42,269 nucleotides of DNA, from positions 1 to 42,269 of the IMG/VR virus record IMGVR_UViG_3300032241_000927. One strand, 5' to 3'. The position numbers and the translations under genes were made by a program. Source of the DNA: a virus. How positions within the stretch are numbered: position 1 is the stretch's first letter; each line of letters starts with the position of its first letter. The notes under the pieces are model-generated. The model was not told where the DNA came from. It worked only from the letters and a program-made list of their open reading frames with translations, and ran no database searches. This document shows, in pieces, positions 13,807 through 27,411 of this stretch.

Positions 13807-14499
13807 TTAGAATGTGGATACAAAAGCTCTTCGCCAGGTGTTAGGAGCAACACATATATAGACAAAATTACTGTCATAGGCAACATTTCCTACTACACCT
13901 GTGCTGGTACTACTAGCAGGTACATATACTGCCGCAACACCCGGTCCAGTAGCTCCAGTTGGACCCAACACCCCTTGTGGACCAGTCGGACCAGCAACAT
14001 TACTTTGAGGGCCAGTGGGGCCTAGTGGACCAGTTGGGCCTACTGAACTTGCGCCTGTGGGTCCTGTTGCTCCAATACCAGTAGGTCCTGTAGGTCCTTG
14101 TGGACCAGGAGGACCGCCACTTGGGCCAGTCGCACCCTGTGCTCCAGTTGCTCCAGTGGGACCTGGTACATTACTCGGTGATCCGGTGGGACCAATTGCC
14201 CCTTGTCCAGTTGGTCCAGTTGCTCCAGTGGGACCTGGTACATTACTCGGCGATCCAGTGGGACCAGTTACTCCTTGCCCAGTTGGTCCAGTAGGTCCCG
14301 GAACTGTGCTTACTGGCCCTGTTGGACCTGTTGCTCCATTTGTACCTATACCAGGAGCACCCTGTGGACCAGTCGGTCCTTGTGGTCCTTGTCCAACTGA
14401 AAATGCGGGTAAACGTTTGGCCAATCTATTATCGACCACCATAAAATATGTTTCACTGGTAGCAGTACTAAGCGTTGGTAATTGATTAATATTTGACAT
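13807..14499 (-). CDS. collagen-like virion protein
   Basis: A 230-residue protein with a globular N-terminus (residues 1-35, [20 protein letters not shown]) then about 140 residues of Gly-x-y repeats (GPTGPTGQ and similar), which should form a trimeric collagen-like triple helix. The C-terminal 30 residues ([19 protein letters not shown]) match the end of the fibre at 12074. It is most likely a thin fibre or whisker-like virion component; collagen-like repeats are common in such phage fibres. A 72-base direct repeat is embedded (separate entry). The ribosome site AAGGATAAAG lies inside the last codons of the upstream giant gene, so translation is coupled. Low AT content relative to neighbours comes from Gly/Pro codons. 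Confidence 0.85.
   Translation of the reverse strand: MSNINQLPTLSTATSETYFMVVDNRLAKRLPAFSVGQGPQGPTGPQGAPGIGTNGATGPTGPVSTVPGPTGPTGQGVTGPTGSPSNVPGPTGATGPTGQGAIGPTGSPSNVPGPTGATGAQGATGPSGGPPGPQGPTGPTGIGATGPTGASSVGPTGPLGPTGPQSNVAGPTGPQGVLGPTGATGPGVAAVYVPASSTSTGVVGNVAYDSNFVYICVAPNTWRRAFVSTF
14147..14290. repeat. 72-base imperfect tandem repeat in the collagen-like gene
   Basis: Two copies, starting at 14147 and 14219, each 72 bases (24 codons, i.e. eight Gly-x-y triplets). They differ at a few positions, for instance CGGTGATCCG versus CGGCGATCCA. Multiples of a triplet period keep the collagen register, so copy-number change would alter shaft length without a frameshift. Confidence 0.7.
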
Positions 14500-14503
14500 T
14501 TCT

Positions 14504-17500
14504 TTATCCTTCTAATGGAGATCCTGATTGATCTATAATAGCAATTCCTGTATCATCTTCAAGTGCAGGATCACCTCCGTAATAATAATTATCTGGCAAT
14601 TCAGCAGGACTATCCTGTAAAAATACAGCCTGTAAAGTATCACTATCTATTAACGATAATGTTTTAGTACTGTTAACTTCTGTATTCCAAACTGACGATC
14701 TTTCAACCTGACGTTTTACCACAGTTAATTTTATGTCTGGGTAGACACCTTCAGGAATATTTAATGTAATTTGCTGAGTAGATGTATTAACAGTAAACTC
14801 AGGAGGTTGATACTTCAATCCTTTGTATACGTATCCTCTAAATGAATTTTCTTCCTTAGAATTTTCAAATACCCATACTTCATTTGTTGCTGTAACAATA
14901 TATGAAGTATTTAATATTCCAGTAACTGGCAAAGAAGTTATGTTATCTACAAATCCAACTGAGCTTATTGCAGGACTATCATATGAAACTGAGATGTCTT
15001 GATGATACGTTCCTTCTTTGTTTAGCAATCTGCCTCCATAATAAACACTAATTTGATCAGTAGCATTTACTATGGTAGATAATGTTATTCCACTATTTAC
15101 AAATGTTGCTGTATTTGCTAAGCCTGTATAATATTGAACTATATTACTATTTGTTGAAATTGTATAGACTGTACTTGTTGTTGTTAATGTATTTTGTACA
15201 AGAATTGTTTCACTGTAAGGAACTGTTTGATCAGTTCCTTGATCAATAACTTTTGTATTTTCTTGACTATAGAATTTAGGTGCAGTACCTAATGTACTTC
15301 TACGAAGTTGTCCTAATATATTACCATTGACTTTAAAAAACTCAATTCTTTCTCCATCAATAATTACAACACCAGGAATATTTTTATCAACAATTGGTTG
15401 TGTTAATACTGTTGCATCAGCAACATTTATTTCTGTATCTGTAAAAAATAATGGACTAGTTAGATAGGTAGTGTTTTGTTTACTCAAACGTTTAAATTGT
15501 GTTCTATTAAACAAATCATTGAATATTCTATAACCCAATACCGTGGTGGACAAATCAGTACTATTAAATGTTCTAATTACAATTTGATCTTTAGCTCCAA
15601 TTGTAAATTTATCAGATATTTGGACAGTAACACTGTCATCTAAAATTTCAAAATCAACAAAATTAACCAAAGGTATACCATTTAGACTTACCCATATATA
15701 ATTTTCATCTAACACTGGACGACTAATTTTAAATCTATGATTTGAATTTCCAAAGAATTTTTCTGTTCTCATTAACATATCGTCTTGATCGGTATATGTT
15801 ATAACTCTAATCTCGCCACTCCAATTGGTATTCCATCCAAAATAATTAGAATATGTAGGGGGCGCACATAATAAAAGATTGTTTCCAATAATATCATATT
15901 CATAATCTTGTCTAGGAAGATTTGTAGTAGGATAAGATGGTGAAGATGATTTATACAAAATTGCTACAACATCACCCGGATTTAGTACTGGTTGTATTAT
16001 AGTAACAAGGCCAGTGGAATTTACCGAGAAATCAAATCCTCTTAATAATTCCTGCCCGTTAATGTATGCACGCACATTTTCTAATCCAAAATCATTGGTA
16101 TCTCCATTATATCCTACAGTATCAGTTATTTGGAATGTATTTGTATTTCTATCATACACCTGATAGTAATCGATGTGCGGAGGAACTAATAATTTTCTAC
16201 CATTACTATCAGCAAAATCAACAATTGCATTGGCTACTTCAGGTTTAATATTGCCTGGAGGTTGAGTTAATGCTATTGGAAATTCTGTATATACAGTAGC
16301 AGTAGATAGTGTATTAATTTTAATAATCTGTTCGTTAATTTCATTAAATGTTTTATGATCAGTACCAAAGAACCAAACACTAACTCTGTTTTCACCATCT
16401 GGTAAATTATAAACAATAACAGCCGCTCTACGATTGTTATTATTTGCTGAAGTCAATACGTATCCATAATTTGATGATGTAGTTACAGCGGATATAGATT
16501 GACCGTTAACTGTTACATAAGCAGTCTTAACTGTATTAACACCAGATATACTTTGTATTTCAATTGTAGTTTGGTCAGTTACTATGCTTTGAGAGTCTGT
16601 TAATCCTGTTTGATTTTCAGTGCTATTGCTACCTATAGTTACTATAGTATAACCTAATTTTCCCGACACAGGTTGTGGAGGAATAATTAATTCGTTTAGA
16701 TCCCAATTAATGTTATACATTGTCGACGAAGTTATATTTGTTGCAGTATAGCTAAAAATTGTTCCATTATATGTAACCATAACGCTGGCACTATTTGGAG
16801 GAACAACACTCATAACTCTAGTCGTAGTCGATCCTGCTACTACATCAATATATGATGATACTATAACTGGAGACGCTTGTGGACTCTTTGTGTATACATT
16901 AATGCCTAAACTTTCAACAACTTCTCCAGGCACCATTTCTTCTGGAGCATAGCTCGTGTTAGGTGTTAAGAATCCATCACCATCGATGATAATATCAGAT
17001 GGATTAATTCCTAATGCAGTTGTATATCCTAAATCGCCACCTCTTATTGAACTGTCTAATACACTAGAATCGGTATTATAACTCCAAAATTCTATTACAG
17101 AACCTGTGCTTATAACATTAACTGTGGTAGTATTAATTGTAACTACATTTGTGATTGGATCTACACCTACAACTTTAGGATTAGTTCCACTAAACACATT
17201 AGATGTGGTGCTTATTACTGCTACACTTTGTCCAATTGTAACTCCTGATATATCCGATAATTTAATAGTTGATGAAGTACCTGTAGTATTATAGGATCTG
17301 TTAGTCGACGTTGTAACTGTATAGAATCCAAAATTGTCATCCCACAATGCTGTATCATAACCATTGATATCCCATTGGGTAGTGTAATCAAACATCAATC
17401 CTGTTATTCTAGTTTTAGGATAATCAATTCCGGTCATTAGTTGTCCTAAATCTAGGCCTGGCATACCAGATGTAGCTGTATAATAATTTTCTATTCTGTC

Positions 17501-20500
17501 AACAGCATTTAACACACTTTGACTTTTATTATAGGTAACTGATAATACCTGTCCTAACTTAGGAACATAATTTAAGAATGAAATTTTACTATAATGTTTT
17601 GCATAACCATTATAAGTTTTTACATAATTTTTAATTGTATAATCAGAATTTAATATCAATGATCTGTCAAGAGTAACCACAATCTTAGATTTATCTAACT
17701 CGGCTAACCAAGTTAATGAAAACTCCGAATCTGTGCCATTACAATTAAAACTATCAGATGTTACGACATTTCCAGCCTGTGATACTTTGCTAGTTCTGTC
17801 AAATTTTAATCCAATTGTAGTAGATCTTACTTTGTTATTTGCAATGTATGGATACGCTGTTGCAGTAGTTATAACTGATCCGCCACCTAATATACTAACC
17901 TTGGGTGTGGTTATGTATCCGCTACCTGAATTAATTACTCGAATTTGAGAAATTGCACCGGAGCTTACATATGCTTCGGCAGTAGCAGTAGTACCTCCTT
18001 CAAGATCTGGATCAGAAATAATTATCTGCGGAGCTTCGGTATATCCTGCTCCTGAATTTCCTAATGATATTTCAGACACAAAATCAGAGTAATTATCTGC
18101 CCAGGATTTCCAAGGATATTGAGAAATATATGAACTACTTGTATCTACTGTTATAAACTTGTCAGAAGATTTATCATATATTGCAGGTAAATCAAAATCA
18201 GTTATAAATGATCCACTAGGATCTGTTAATGTATAATTAGTAGTAAATGTTCTTATCTGCGTATGATAAGGTTTAACTTCATTTACATAATCTTCATAAT
18301 AACTACTGTTCTGTAATTTGTATACCAATCGTTGATCCAACCCACCAGCATAATTTGTAACATTGATAAATGATGTTTTAAATGCCCAGTCTAATAATTT
18401 CTGTTCTGATAGTGCATACTTAACTGCTCTGAAGAATAATAAATTCCAATTAACTTTTAAGTCATTTACAAATAAATCTTGTTTCAATGCTGTTAAAATA
18501 TACAATAATTCAGCATCAGGAGTTTGATCATACAATGTTTGATCGTAGGTATTTTCATCATAAGCAAGATTTGTATTTCTAATGTCCCATAAATTAGATG
18601 ACAACTCTATTGTTCCATTTTGAGAATAAACAATATTATAATCAGAATCAAATGTTCCGTTGCCAGTATCTATTTTTTCTAATATAACATAATAACCTAA
18701 TCCTGCATTTTTAACTTTAACATATTGTCCAGTAGATACAGTTATTTCATTAAGCTCGTATAATTCATCTATTGTATATGCAATATCTACAAAAGGATTA
18801 TATGAAGAATCAACCCAATCAATATAATTCCAATATAAAGTTGTATTATAAGCCTGAGTATGTGATCTTACCCAAGTTTTAAAATCTGTGTCAAATATAA
18901 ATTTAGTCCATTTACCGTTATAGGTAGAATCGGCCTGTACAATAACAGTATAAGGTCTTACTGTTAACTCAGGAGGAACTGTAAAACCACTACCAGCATT
19001 CTCAATGTTAACAGAAACAACACGCCCATTTGCATCAATTGTTGTACTAATAGATGCAACCGTACTACCGTTGATAGAAACTGTAGGACTAATTTTATAT
19101 CCATATCCTGGATTATTAATTGTAACACTGGTTATTTTACCATTTTCTACAGTACAAGATAATTGTGCTGTGGCAAATAATTGTGTATCAATTAATAATA
19201 ATGCTTCGTTATCTTCAACCGATTGATCATATTCTTGAGTTGTTACATCGGGAATTTGTTCTTGTTTATTAAGATTTACAAAACTGTAATTACCTGTAAT
19301 TCTCTGATCGACCAACACATTGTTTACAAATTCAATAATATTTCTTAGTGCAGAATATCTATTTTTAAACAAAGTCTGTCTTGGTCTAATACCAATACCA
19401 TATTTTGCTCTTTCAGACAGTGCAGGATCAGGTACAAGATTTCCCAGGCTATCATGACCTATTAAACTATCTATAAGTTTTTTCTCTAGTAATGTGTTAG
19501 GTACACTTTCTGCTGACCCTTCTTGTAACAGCAACCATTCAGTATGACGAGGAATTGTATTATCAATAACATCTGATGTGATGTTTAAATGTATTCTATC
19601 ATCAACCAATAAGTTTCCAACATTAGCAACTCCGACTGCATCTCTAGATAATGCAGAAATATACATTAATCCATATGATTTAGGATTGGTAATTATTTCT
19701 GCAACATCAAACGCAGATATTCTTCTATTTTTTACATTAGGAACAGTTGTTTTATTTTTTACCCAGAAGTAATAATAATTTGTAAATGAATCACTTAATG
19801 GATTATAAATTTGTTTAACTGCAACAACATCGTTATTTGGATATTTAGGTTGTCCACTAATACCATTGCTTAACCCAACAGCGGTATCTGCTAGGCTAGC
19901 CCATTGACTAGGTAGTATTGTTGATTCAACCCATTCATATACATCAATACTCGAACCTGGAAATAATTTACCCCAATTATTTTTACGGTATTCTACTTCA
20001 CCTTGTTCGTACCATACATATTTGGCTATTGATAAATCCCACCATAGCTCTCCAACTTGCTCGTTGGACCAATTTGTATTAGTATCGTTGACTGTAGCAC
20101 TTGTACCTAATGAATAAACAGCAGGGTCAAAAGAAGAACGATATTTTAATTCTTGTTCTGCTAGTCCTGAAATTTTTCCTTTTACAGGATCTATAACTTC
20201 AAGATAATCAACAAGTTCTTCATTGAATGCATCAATTAAAGAAACTTTTTGTATTGTATCTGTTACTACTAAATCGTCTTGAGATCTAATTAAACTCCAG
20301 CTTTGAGTACCTGTATTGATTTTATAAAATTGATAGAATGCACTTGTAGCAGTATCTGGATTTGTATTATTTTTATAAGCAGGAGCTCCTACATAAATGC
20401 TATTTGCATTTACAGAAACACTGAAACCAAAATTAGTTCCAGTATTTGTATCAACAGGAGTTAATTCATCAGCAAGTTTGAATAAATTTGCCTTCTTATT

Positions 20501-23500
20501 ATAAACATAAGTCGTACCAGAATATATAACATCATCAAAGAAAGATGTTGATCCTAGATCAAATGTAGTTTGAGAATCACTGTATTCGCTGTTTGAGTCG
20601 TTTACATAGTTTCCTAGCAACACAGAGTATCTGTCAAATGTATCAGAAATATGTCTATTTGTACCTATTGCAGAAATTACCAATTCATTTGTGTTAGGAC
20701 TTATTCCTAGAGATTGGCCAAATTTCATTCCTACTCCTGCTACAGGATTATTGATAATTTGTATCAATGAATATGTGCCAGAAGACATATTATATACAGC
20801 AACTTTACCATATGATTGATCGTCGCCTCTTGCTTCCGGTGCAGAAATAAACAGATAGTCACCAGTTGAACTTACAGAAATAGATTCGCCAAACTTTGCA
20901 TATTTGCCAAAAGGACTATTAATCGTTTGGAGGTAATTAGTAGCTGTGCCTGTGAAGATATTTACTAGGCCTGTTCTATTAGAATAACCAGGAGCACCTA
21001 CTGCAATTATCTCTGCATTATTAGAACCACTAATTGTATATCCCCATTGACTTCCTGCTGATACTCCAGTTGCTGATAATATTCCATTATAAGCAATATT
21101 AATATTACCACCAGTAGTCGTCATCCAGTATGAATACACAGAACCTACACCTGTACCAGATGCTTGTGTAGCACCTACTAATAGCAGTTTGCCTTGATCT
21201 GTATTTGCCTGATATATACTACTTCCGAAACGTTCATAGTTTGATGGATTAGGACTTAATAATACTTTTTCTGTATTTTCTTCAACTAGTATAGGAGAAA
21301 TACTACTAATTTTTACAAGACCTTCTTGCACATATGTAGAAGTAGTACCTGTAGAACTAGCAAACCTTAACCCACCAGGAGCATCATTGGATAATATTCT
21401 ATCAGTTAATGGAGCACCTGCAAATAATAATCCATATCCTGTATTATTAAATTCTTGTTCATCATAAGCAACAGACCATCCAAATCCTGTATCTGAACCG
21501 TGATGATATGTGTTATTAGAATTAATACCGTATCTAAATTTTTCGTTAACAGAGTACGGAACTTCACTGTACACAAATACACTTCCAGTATTATTAGAAC
21601 TTACAAATCCAGGACTACCAACTAAGAAAATATCAGAATTTTTTCTATTACTAATACTCCAACCTAATCGTTGGTCAACTGGGGACGTAGATCCTGTTAC
21701 AGCATAATCGTTATAATTTTTAATTTTTTCATACACTGCCCAATGTCCGGTGCCATCATCATCGACCCATACTTTAGAATTTTCTTCTAAAGATAATAAG
21801 TTTTTATCGTCGGGCAACGAATCAAACCCATCGTATCTAACGCTAGGAAATGTAAACAACAATCCAGGATTAGATGGTATTAATTGAGAGATGGCAACGG
21901 TAGATGTACTAGTAATACTAAATTCACTCAATGACGGAACCGAAGATATTTTATATATTCCGTCCATTGTACTGTCAAATTCGCTGACAGAAATAATATC
22001 ACCTGCTGATAAACCGTGAATACCATCTGTGACAAAATTAAGTTGATCATTTACTATTGGATCAGGAGTCATACTTATAATTCTTGAGGGAGATAACGTA
22101 TATCTTAAAACATCCCAATCGTTATTATTTTTATTTGCAACCCAAATAATACTACCTTCGCTGATAGAATTAGTAGTTGTAAAAGTTAACAATCCATCTT
22201 CAGTAAACGAAGTTAAATTAACATCATCAAATCTAGCATATCCTGCTGTGTTTAATTGCATTACATCTATATCTGATGTTGTTACAAACGTGGCAGATGA
22301 TTGATAATTTGAAGGAGTTATAACTAAATCACTAGGTAAACTATAATTAATCAACTCTGCAGGAGGTACAGGCACAGAATCAACAAAATTAATTGTTTGC
22401 GGATTATCTGCAAAAGTTCCTTCTATTAATGGTACTTCTAATTCTTTAAATGTTTCAAATGATCCGTAATATCCAACACGGAATGCCCATTCTTCTCTAT
22501 AATCTATTTGTCCTTGTAGATTATGTATTGTGGCCTTGGCTAATTTACTAATTGCGTTTTTAGTTCCCTTTTCTCTAATAAACCCTTGATAGAATTTATA
22601 TTGTGCAATAGGATCTGTAAAAATATTGTTTAGGTATGTACGAGGAGTATATCCTGTTAGATGCTGTGCCATTTGTTGTTGACCAGCATCAAAGTTATCA
22701 ATATCTAAACTATAAAAATCTTCAAACTGATTAATTTTATAATCAAAGTTTGGTAATAATGCGGCAACTGGTTTTGATCCCAACACTGTCCAACTTGAGA
22801 ATTCAAAAGAAGTTGTACCAACTAAATTAGTATTTGCTGAGTAATAATTACCATTAAATCTAACAACATCACCTGCGTTGTAATCTGTATAAGTTTTCCA
22901 ATCAGAAATAATAGCAGAATCATAAACAAACCCCGGACTGAAGTAATCTCCATTCCAGTTTGCTGTTCTAAATCCAACCAATTTCATTCTATGTTGGCGG
23001 TATCCAGATTGAATATCATATATAGTATCATTAAACAATGTTGCATTATTGAATATGATAGCGTGTTCTTTTTGTACACTATTCAACTTGGCAAAGAAAA
23101 TTCCGTCAGTTGAATTGAGTGTTTTAATTGTACAAATTCCATTATCTCTAGAAATAGACAATGCCTTTTGAGGGAACGCAACGGCATTGGCTTTTAATAT
23201 ACTGTAATCATAAAAACTATTAAAAATATTATCAACTACAGAATTTGCCAATTGAAATTTAATTTGATCAGCAAATGGACTTAATGCTACAATACTTCCA
23301 TTTGCCCAATTTTGGGTAGTCCAGTACAAAAATTCTTTGCCAGTAAAATCCCAATTTAATACTGTTTGTAAATCGGTGTTATACTCATCAAAAATAAATC
23401 CTTGATCTTCTAACCACGCACCGTAACCAAGTATCACATCATAGACTTCTTGAATCGTATTAAACTCTGTCCCGTATGGAATATTAACTGCTACTCCATC

Positions 23501-26500
23501 AAATTTTGTTGCTGTTTTTACAGTTGCTCCACCTGTTGTTGGTAATCCTGGCAATATTTGGAAGTATGCAGGATTAAAACTTTCAGTACTCCTGTGACTA
23601 GTTGTTACACGATAAAAAGAATTTTTATACTTAACAATTTGTCCTTGTTGATAAAATGTTCCTGCTATTGCCGCATTTGCAGTGGTTGTATCGACTGCTG
23701 ATAAACCTGTTTGACCTGTAGTTGAACTTTCTGCCCAATTTACATAGGATGATGATATACCGCCAACTGTGATAGATGAGGCATTAGAATTTCGAATTAC
23801 TCCGTATACTGTAAAGTAAGGAGACGATGTATCAAACCCTCTAACAAGTAATTTTCCATTGTTTTTTTGTACAATGACTCCTGATATTGCTGATGATTTA
23901 ATAGGATTGCTTACATTAAGAATTAAATTATAATCTTCAGCATTTAACAATGCTCCAGGACTTGTGCTTGTAGGATCAATAGCATCTATAATAATTTGTA
24001 TTTTAGATTTGTTAACAAATCCACCTACTTTATAAAATAAATTAAATGTTAGGTTACTTAAATCACTTTGTAATTCTGTATCATAATTTCCTGTACGCTG
24101 GCGACCCACTTCACTAACAAAAACGCTATAACCACTGGTTAATGTATTATTTGGTCCTTGAATATAAACATTTTGTAAATTTAAAAATTCATAATTAGAG
24201 CCATATGTCCATTGACCTGCAATATTTTTATTGATTCTAATCGGATCATACATCAATGATGCATATGTAGCAGATTTAGTTAATGCCATTAATTTTTGTA
24301 CAACAAATGGCCAATAACTACTGCGTCTCCACGCAGTTTCTGCCGCGCCCTGATCACCAAATACCCAAGGCTGTCTTCTGCTATAAGGAGTAATGTCTGA
24401 TGCCAACAATACTGTAGGATCAACTAACTTTCCGCTATCATCAACTGGCAATAACTGACTTAGTTGTGGACGAGCATAGATTGAATTTACTCCTGCTCCG
24501 GATCCTTGTTTAATAATACCTTGTTCAAGATCGCCCCATAGGATATCATTTCCTGATGTATAAGGAGCAGGACCGTATTCACTGGTCCACCACTCTGGCT
24601 CTTCAGAAAATCCTAACATTTCCCAAGGACAAGTATCTGGTCTGTCAGTATCATAGAAATGTTTGTATATTGCTCTCCAACTACCTGTTAATGGAATACT
24701 TAACGTGTTGTTATAACTCTCAGTGTAGTTCCAGGTAAAAGGATTTGTCTCATTAAATGCTGTGTTGGTTACATAATCAACATTATAAAGACCTGTCCAT
24801 TTAATAAATTCTTTTACTAAAATTTGTTTGATTTCATCTTGAGTGTAATCGTTATTCCTAAATGCACCAGGAAGAACTGAATTAATATCTAATAATTCTG
24901 ATCTATATTCTGCTTTTATGTTATTGTAGATTCTAGTTTCAAACTCTAATATAATGAGATCTCTATAATCATTATATGCAACCATAATACTACCATCGTG
25001 ACCTTGTATCACAGTGGTAGGTGTTACATAAGTATTGTCAACATAAATGCTAGGAGTAAATTTTGGATACAATCCTAGTTTTGAAGGAGTAGGAGGAACA
25101 AAAGATCCTTTTGTATCTGTATAATCATTTATTACAATTGTATCACCAATTGCAATATCTACAAGAATTTCAACTGATGCATCTGCAACAATAAATTGAT
25201 AATCTCTGTCTCTTATTAATTGAATTCCATTTAGATATACCAATACTGATCTTAATGTTAACGCATTAGGATTATAATCTGATGTTATAGGAAATATTTT
25301 ACTATTGGTGTTAGTAACAGTCCAGGTTTTAGTAATTTTGTCAGTACCATATGCTATCATATCTGATAGATAGTAAGGAGACAATAAATCTTTTTCAAAA
25401 TTAATTTCAGTTAATGCTGTATCAACTGCTGTTATCGGGTCTGTTTGAATATCAAGATTAGAAATTTTTCTTAGGAATGATAATTTGTATTGATTATATT
25501 GATCAGCAACTTTGGTCACAGCATCCACGACACTATGCTCTTTTTTTCCTATGAAAAGATGAGCAAATGCAATTGGATTTATATTAGATATGAATCGAGT
25601 ACCGTAACTAGAAGGATCAGCCAAATCTCTTAAATTATTATCCCCAGGAACTACTCCAATAAAATCAGGATCTCGATCAGCCATAGTGCTAACGTGATCT
25701 GTAATTTCGCTGAGTGTAAATGCAGGTATGGGACCATTTAACGGATTGTTTGTAAGGCCCAATGGTGTTTCATAATACGATTGTTCAGAGGTTGCAGTTG
25801 TTAATAAACTAGTTAATACAGGTATAGGATATTCAACGGCTTCTTTCCATACATTGAAATATTGATCATTTATTTTAAAATATGTAATACCAGTTGATAT
25901 AGTTTCTACAGTTTGATTTGTAGTAGAAATAGTGATAGTGTCTGTCATAAAATAATTATTAAACAGATATGTTCCAACTCCTACACTATTTCTATATTGT
26001 AAAGGAAAGCCTAACACTAAATCAGCAGTACCAGAGCCAATACTATATCCAAATATTTGACTTCCTTTAAAGTTACTAGAGTAATACCTAGTATCACTAT
26101 AACTATTTCCTAAGTCATCAAATAAATCAAACAATGGTGCTTGATTTAATGAAGTATGTTGCTGAGAATAATTCCAGTTGGTTCCATCATACCACCAACT
26201 TGTACCAGCATATTTTGTTCCAAGATTAACTCCAATTACTGATCCAGCAGAAGGAGTTTCAACTTTTTGTAAAGTTAATCTTAGTTGTCCAGCAATATCA
26301 ACAAATACAACTTCATATATATTGTTTCTTATTAGACTATCTGTGTCAGCAGTAAAAATTACTTTATGACCTTGTTCTAGTAATACACCATCTATATAAT
26401 ATCCTGCAGAACCTTCTACAGTATTAAATGCATTGGTAGTTTTGCTGTCAATAAGATCAACATTACCAATTCCTTTTGATCCAAAATTATAAAGTTGCAT

Positions 26501-27409
26501 CCCTGCCGCAAACTCTATGATTGGTCGTTTGGCTCGCATATTAGTAGGGTAGACCGGTTGCTGTCCTGTTAACAATGCACTTGTGGTAATAATGTCTTTG
26601 TGTACCCAACGATTATATCTAGACCAAGGATTTAAATCTGGACTTGCTCTATTAATTGTAATATATTCAGGATTTATAGGTAATTGTTTATACCCATCAA
26701 ATGGATACTCATCGAATGGAACTGAATCAAATGTTTCACTAAACACAGTTGAAAATGTTTCATTGCTGGTTAAATTTCTAGAATCTACTAAAACTATAGA
26801 TGTTCCGACACCTTCAACAAAATATTCTTGACCTTGGTATGACTCCGGCGATACATTTGTACCGAACTGAATTTTCATTCCATTTGATAATGTTACACCA
26901 TTTGGAGATGTGTATGTTGCTTTTCCAATAAGGTCAACATCAATGTATAATGTTGACGAATCAGTAGTTTCAATTGTAATTGTATCTGGTCCGTTGACTA
27001 GCCAATAATATTCTTGATAATTTACAAACTTATCCCAATCAATTCTAGGATCATAAGAATAAAATTCTGATCTAAATATTCTATCAAAATTTTCTGCAGA
27101 TCCACCATTCAAATTAATTTCATTTATTAAGTCATCTAATGCAACAACATCATTGATATTTCCATTAATATCTTTAACTACTAATGCTGGATTTAATTGA
27201 TAATCTCTACGTAATGGCAACGTTTCGGTTATATAAACATCTGTTGCTGTATAAGTAGGAGTATTTGTAGATCCTATATAACCTTCAATGCGCTCTAACT
27301 GAGGTTTTTGAATAAGCTGGTCAATAGTACTAGCTAAGAATTTAGAATTTTTAGTTGTTTGTAAAAATTCTGGAAGTAATTCAACTGATTTAATTATTTT
27401 TTCTGCCAT
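14504..27409 (-). CDS. giant virion structural protein (4301 aa) with beta-propeller
   Basis: One unbroken reading frame of 12.9 kb, about 30 percent of the window. It sits directly after gp6, where T4 carries gp7 and gp8, but I see no clear gp7 or gp8 elsewhere here. The N-terminus is ordered ([20 protein letters not shown]). Residues about 1905-2345 hold at least five FG-GAP-like repeats, for example [20 protein letters not shown] and [19 protein letters not shown], indicating an integrin-alpha-like beta-propeller. Residues about 2740-2820 and 3105-3180 have Gly-rich [GS]GY-x2-[PT]P repeats. Around 3040-3070 is [14 protein letters not shown], a motif I recall from giant phage tail proteins. 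Ser/Thr/Asn-rich, no signal peptide. Probably a baseplate-wedge or large tail-periphery protein that binds cell surfaces; the gp7 assignment is inference. Confidence 0.8.
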   Translation of the reverse strand: MAEKIIKSVELLPEFLQTTKNSKFLASTIDQLIQKPQLERIEGYIGSTNTPTYTATDVYITETLPLRRDYQLNPALVVKDINGNINDVVALDDLINEINLNGGSAENFDRIFRSEFYSYDPRIDWDKFVNYQEYYWLVNGPDTITIETTDSSTLYIDVDLIGKATYTSPNGVTLSNGMKIQFGTNVSPESYQGQEYFVEGVGTSIVLVDSRNLTSNETFSTVFSETFDSVPFDEYPFDGYKQLPINPEYITINRASPDLNPWSRYNRWVHKDIITTSALLTGQQPVYPTNMRAKRPIIEFAAGMQLYNFGSKGIGNVDLIDSKTTNAFNTVEGSAGYYIDGVLLEQGHKVIFTADTDSLIRNNIYEVVFVDIAGQLRLTLQKVETPSAGSVIGVNLGTKYAGTSWWYDGTNWNYSQQHTSLNQAPLFDLFDDLGNSYSDTRYYSSNFKGSQIFGYSIGSGTADLVLGFPLQYRNSVGVGTYLFNNYFMTDTITISTTNQTVETISTGITYFKINDQYFNVWKEAVEYPIPVLTSLLTTATSEQSYYETPLGLTNNPLNGPIPAFTLSEITDHVSTMADRDPDFIGVVPGDNNLRDLADPSSYGTRFISNINPIAFAHLFIGKKEHSVVDAVTKVADQYNQYKLSFLRKISNLDIQTDPITAVDTALTEINFEKDLLSPYYLSDMIAYGTDKITKTWTVTNTNSKIFPITSDYNPNALTLRSVLVYLNGIQLIRDRDYQFIVADASVEILVDIAIGDTIVINDYTDTKGSFVPPTPSKLGLYPKFTPSIYVDNTYVTPTTVIQGHDGSIMVAYNDYRDLIILEFETRIYNNIKAEYRSELLDINSVLPGAFRNNDYTQDEIKQILVKEFIKWTGLYNVDYVTNTAFNETNPFTWNYTESYNNTLSIPLTGSWRAIYKHFYDTDRPDTCPWEMLGFSEEPEWWTSEYGPAPYTSGNDILWGDLEQGIIKQGSGAGVNSIYARPQLSQLLPVDDSGKLVDPTVLLASDITPYSRRQPWVFGDQGAAETAWRRSSYWPFVVQKLMALTKSATYASLMYDPIRINKNIAGQWTYGSNYEFLNLQNVYIQGPNNTLTSGYSVFVSEVGRQRTGNYDTELQSDLSNLTFNLFYKVGGFVNKSKIQIIIDAIDPTSTSPGALLNAEDYNLILNVSNPIKSSAISGVIVQKNNGKLLVRGFDTSSPYFTVYGVIRNSNASSITVGGISSSYVNWAESSTTGQTGLSAVDTTTANAAIAGTFYQQGQIVKYKNSFYRVTTSHRSTESFNPAYFQILPGLPTTGGATVKTATKFDGVAVNIPYGTEFNTIQEVYDVILGYGAWLEDQGFIFDEYNTDLQTVLNWDFTGKEFLYWTTQNWANGSIVALSPFADQIKFQLANSVVDNIFNSFYDYSILKANAVAFPQKALSISRDNGICTIKTLNSTDGIFFAKLNSVQKEHAIIFNNATLFNDTIYDIQSGYRQHRMKLVGFRTANWNGDYFSPGFVYDSAIISDWKTYTDYNAGDVVRFNGNYYSANTNLVGTTSFEFSSWTVLGSKPVAALLPNFDYKINQFEDFYSLDIDNFDAGQQQMAQHLTGYTPRTYLNNIFTDPIAQYKFYQGFIREKGTKNAISKLAKATIHNLQGQIDYREEWAFRVGYYGSFETFKELEVPLIEGTFADNPQTINFVDSVPVPPAELINYSLPSDLVITPSNYQSSATFVTTSDIDVMQLNTAGYARFDDVNLTSFTEDGLLTFTTTNSISEGSIIWVANKNNNDWDVLRYTLSPSRIISMTPDPIVNDQLNFVTDGIHGLSAGDIISVSEFDSTMDGIYKISSVPSLSEFSITSTSTVAISQLIPSNPGLLFTFPSVRYDGFDSLPDDKNLLSLEENSKVWVDDDGTGHWAVYEKIKNYNDYAVTGSTSPVDQRLGWSISNRKNSDIFLVGSPGFVSSNNTGSVFVYSEVPYSVNEKFRYGINSNNTYHHGSDTGFGWSVAYDEQEFNNTGYGLLFAGAPLTDRILSNDAPGGLRFASSTGTTSTYVQEGLVKISSISPILVEENTEKVLLSPNPSNYERFGSSIYQANTDQGKLLLVGATQASGTGVGSVYSYWMTTTGGNINIAYNGILSATGVSAGSQWGYTISGSNNAEIIAVGAPGYSNRTGLVNIFTGTATNYLQTINSPFGKYAKFGESISVSSTGDYLFISAPEARGDDQSYGKVAVYNMSSGTYSLIQIINNPVAGVGMKFGQSLGISPNTNELVISAIGTNRHISDTFDRYSVLLGNYVNDSNSEYSDSQTTFDLGSTSFFDDVIYSGTTYVYNKKANLFKLADELTPVDTNTGTNFGFSVSVNANSIYVGAPAYKNNTNPDTATSAFYQFYKINTGTQSWSLIRSQDDLVVTDTIQKVSLIDAFNEELVDYLEVIDPVKGKISGLAEQELKYRSSFDPAVYSLGTSATVNDTNTNWSNEQVGELWWDLSIAKYVWYEQGEVEYRKNNWGKLFPGSSIDVYEWVESTILPSQWASLADTAVGLSNGISGQPKYPNNDVVAVKQIYNPLSDSFTNYYYFWVKNKTTVPNVKNRRISAFDVAEIITNPKSYGLMYISALSRDAVGVANVGNLLVDDRIHLNITSDVIDNTIPRHTEWLLLQEGSAESVPNTLLEKKLIDSLIGHDSLGNLVPDPALSERAKYGIGIRPRQTLFKNRYSALRNIIEFVNNVLVDQRITGNYSFVNLNKQEQIPDVTTQEYDQSVEDNEALLLIDTQLFATAQLSCTVENGKITSVTINNPGYGYKISPTVSINGSTVASISTTIDANGRVVSVNIENAGSGFTVPPELTVRPYTVIVQADSTYNGKWTKFIFDTDFKTWVRSHTQAYNTTLYWNYIDWVDSSYNPFVDIAYTIDELYELNEITVSTGQYVKVKNAGLGYYVILEKIDTGNGTFDSDYNIVYSQNGTIELSSNLWDIRNTNLAYDENTYDQTLYDQTPDAELLYILTALKQDLFVNDLKVNWNLLFFRAVKYALSEQKLLDWAFKTSFINVTNYAGGLDQRLVYKLQNSSYYEDYVNEVKPYHTQIRTFTTNYTLTDPSGSFITDFDLPAIYDKSSDKFITVDTSSSYISQYPWKSWADNYSDFVSEISLGNSGAGYTEAPQIIISDPDLEGGTTATAEAYVSSGAISQIRVINSGSGYITTPKVSILGGGSVITTATAYPYIANNKVRSTTIGLKFDRTSKVSQAGNVVTSDSFNCNGTDSEFSLTWLAELDKSKIVVTLDRSLILNSDYTIKNYVKTYNGYAKHYSKISFLNYVPKLGQVLSVTYNKSQSVLNAVDRIENYYTATSGMPGLDLGQLMTGIDYPKTRITGLMFDYTTQWDINGYDTALWDDNFGFYTVTTSTNRSYNTTGTSSTIKLSDISGVTIGQSVAVISTTSNVFSGTNPKVVGVDPITNVVTINTTTVNVISTGSVIEFWSYNTDSSVLDSSIRGGDLGYTTALGINPSDIIIDGDGFLTPNTSYAPEEMVPGEVVESLGINVYTKSPQASPVIVSSYIDVVAGSTTTRVMSVVPPNSASVMVTYNGTIFSYTATNITSSTMYNINWDLNELIIPPQPVSGKLGYTIVTIGSNSTENQTGLTDSQSIVTDQTTIEIQSISGVNTVKTAYVTVNGQSISAVTTSSNYGYVLTSANNNNRRAAVIVYNLPDGENRVSVWFFGTDHKTFNEINEQIIKINTLSTATVYTEFPIALTQPPGNIKPEVANAIVDFADSNGRKLLVPPHIDYYQVYDRNTNTFQITDTVGYNGDTNDFGLENVRAYINGQELLRGFDFSVNSTGLVTIIQPVLNPGDVVAILYKSSSPSYPTTNLPRQDYEYDIIGNNLLLCAPPTYSNYFGWNTNWSGEIRVITYTDQDDMLMRTEKFFGNSNHRFKISRPVLDENYIWVSLNGIPLVNFVDFEILDDSVTVQISDKFTIGAKDQIVIRTFNSTDLSTTVLGYRIFNDLFNRTQFKRLSKQNTTYLTSPLFFTDTEINVADATVLTQPIVDKNIPGVVIIDGERIEFFKVNGNILGQLRRSTLGTAPKFYSQENTKVIDQGTDQTVPYSETILVQNTLTTTSTVYTISTNSNIVQYYTGLANTATFVNSGITLSTIVNATDQISVYYGGRLLNKEGTYHQDISVSYDSPAISSVGFVDNITSLPVTGILNTSYIVTATNEVWVFENSKEENSFRGYVYKGLKYQPPEFTVNTSTQQITLNIPEGVYPDIKLTVVKRQVERSSVWNTEVNSTKTLSLIDSDTLQAVFLQDSPAELPDNYYYGGDPALEDDTGIAIIDQSGSPLEG

Positions 27410-27411
27410 TT

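Noticed and set aside
14147-14290. CRISPR-like repeats
   Set aside because: The copies are tandem, in coding frame with the collagen-type protein and differ slightly; no unique spacers.
14015-14485. Open frame on the + strand reading Gly/Pro/Val repeats
   Set aside because: It is the antisense shadow of the collagen-like gene: Gly-Pro codons (GGN CCN) read as similar repeats on the opposite strand. No ribosome site, and opposite to the surrounding virion block.
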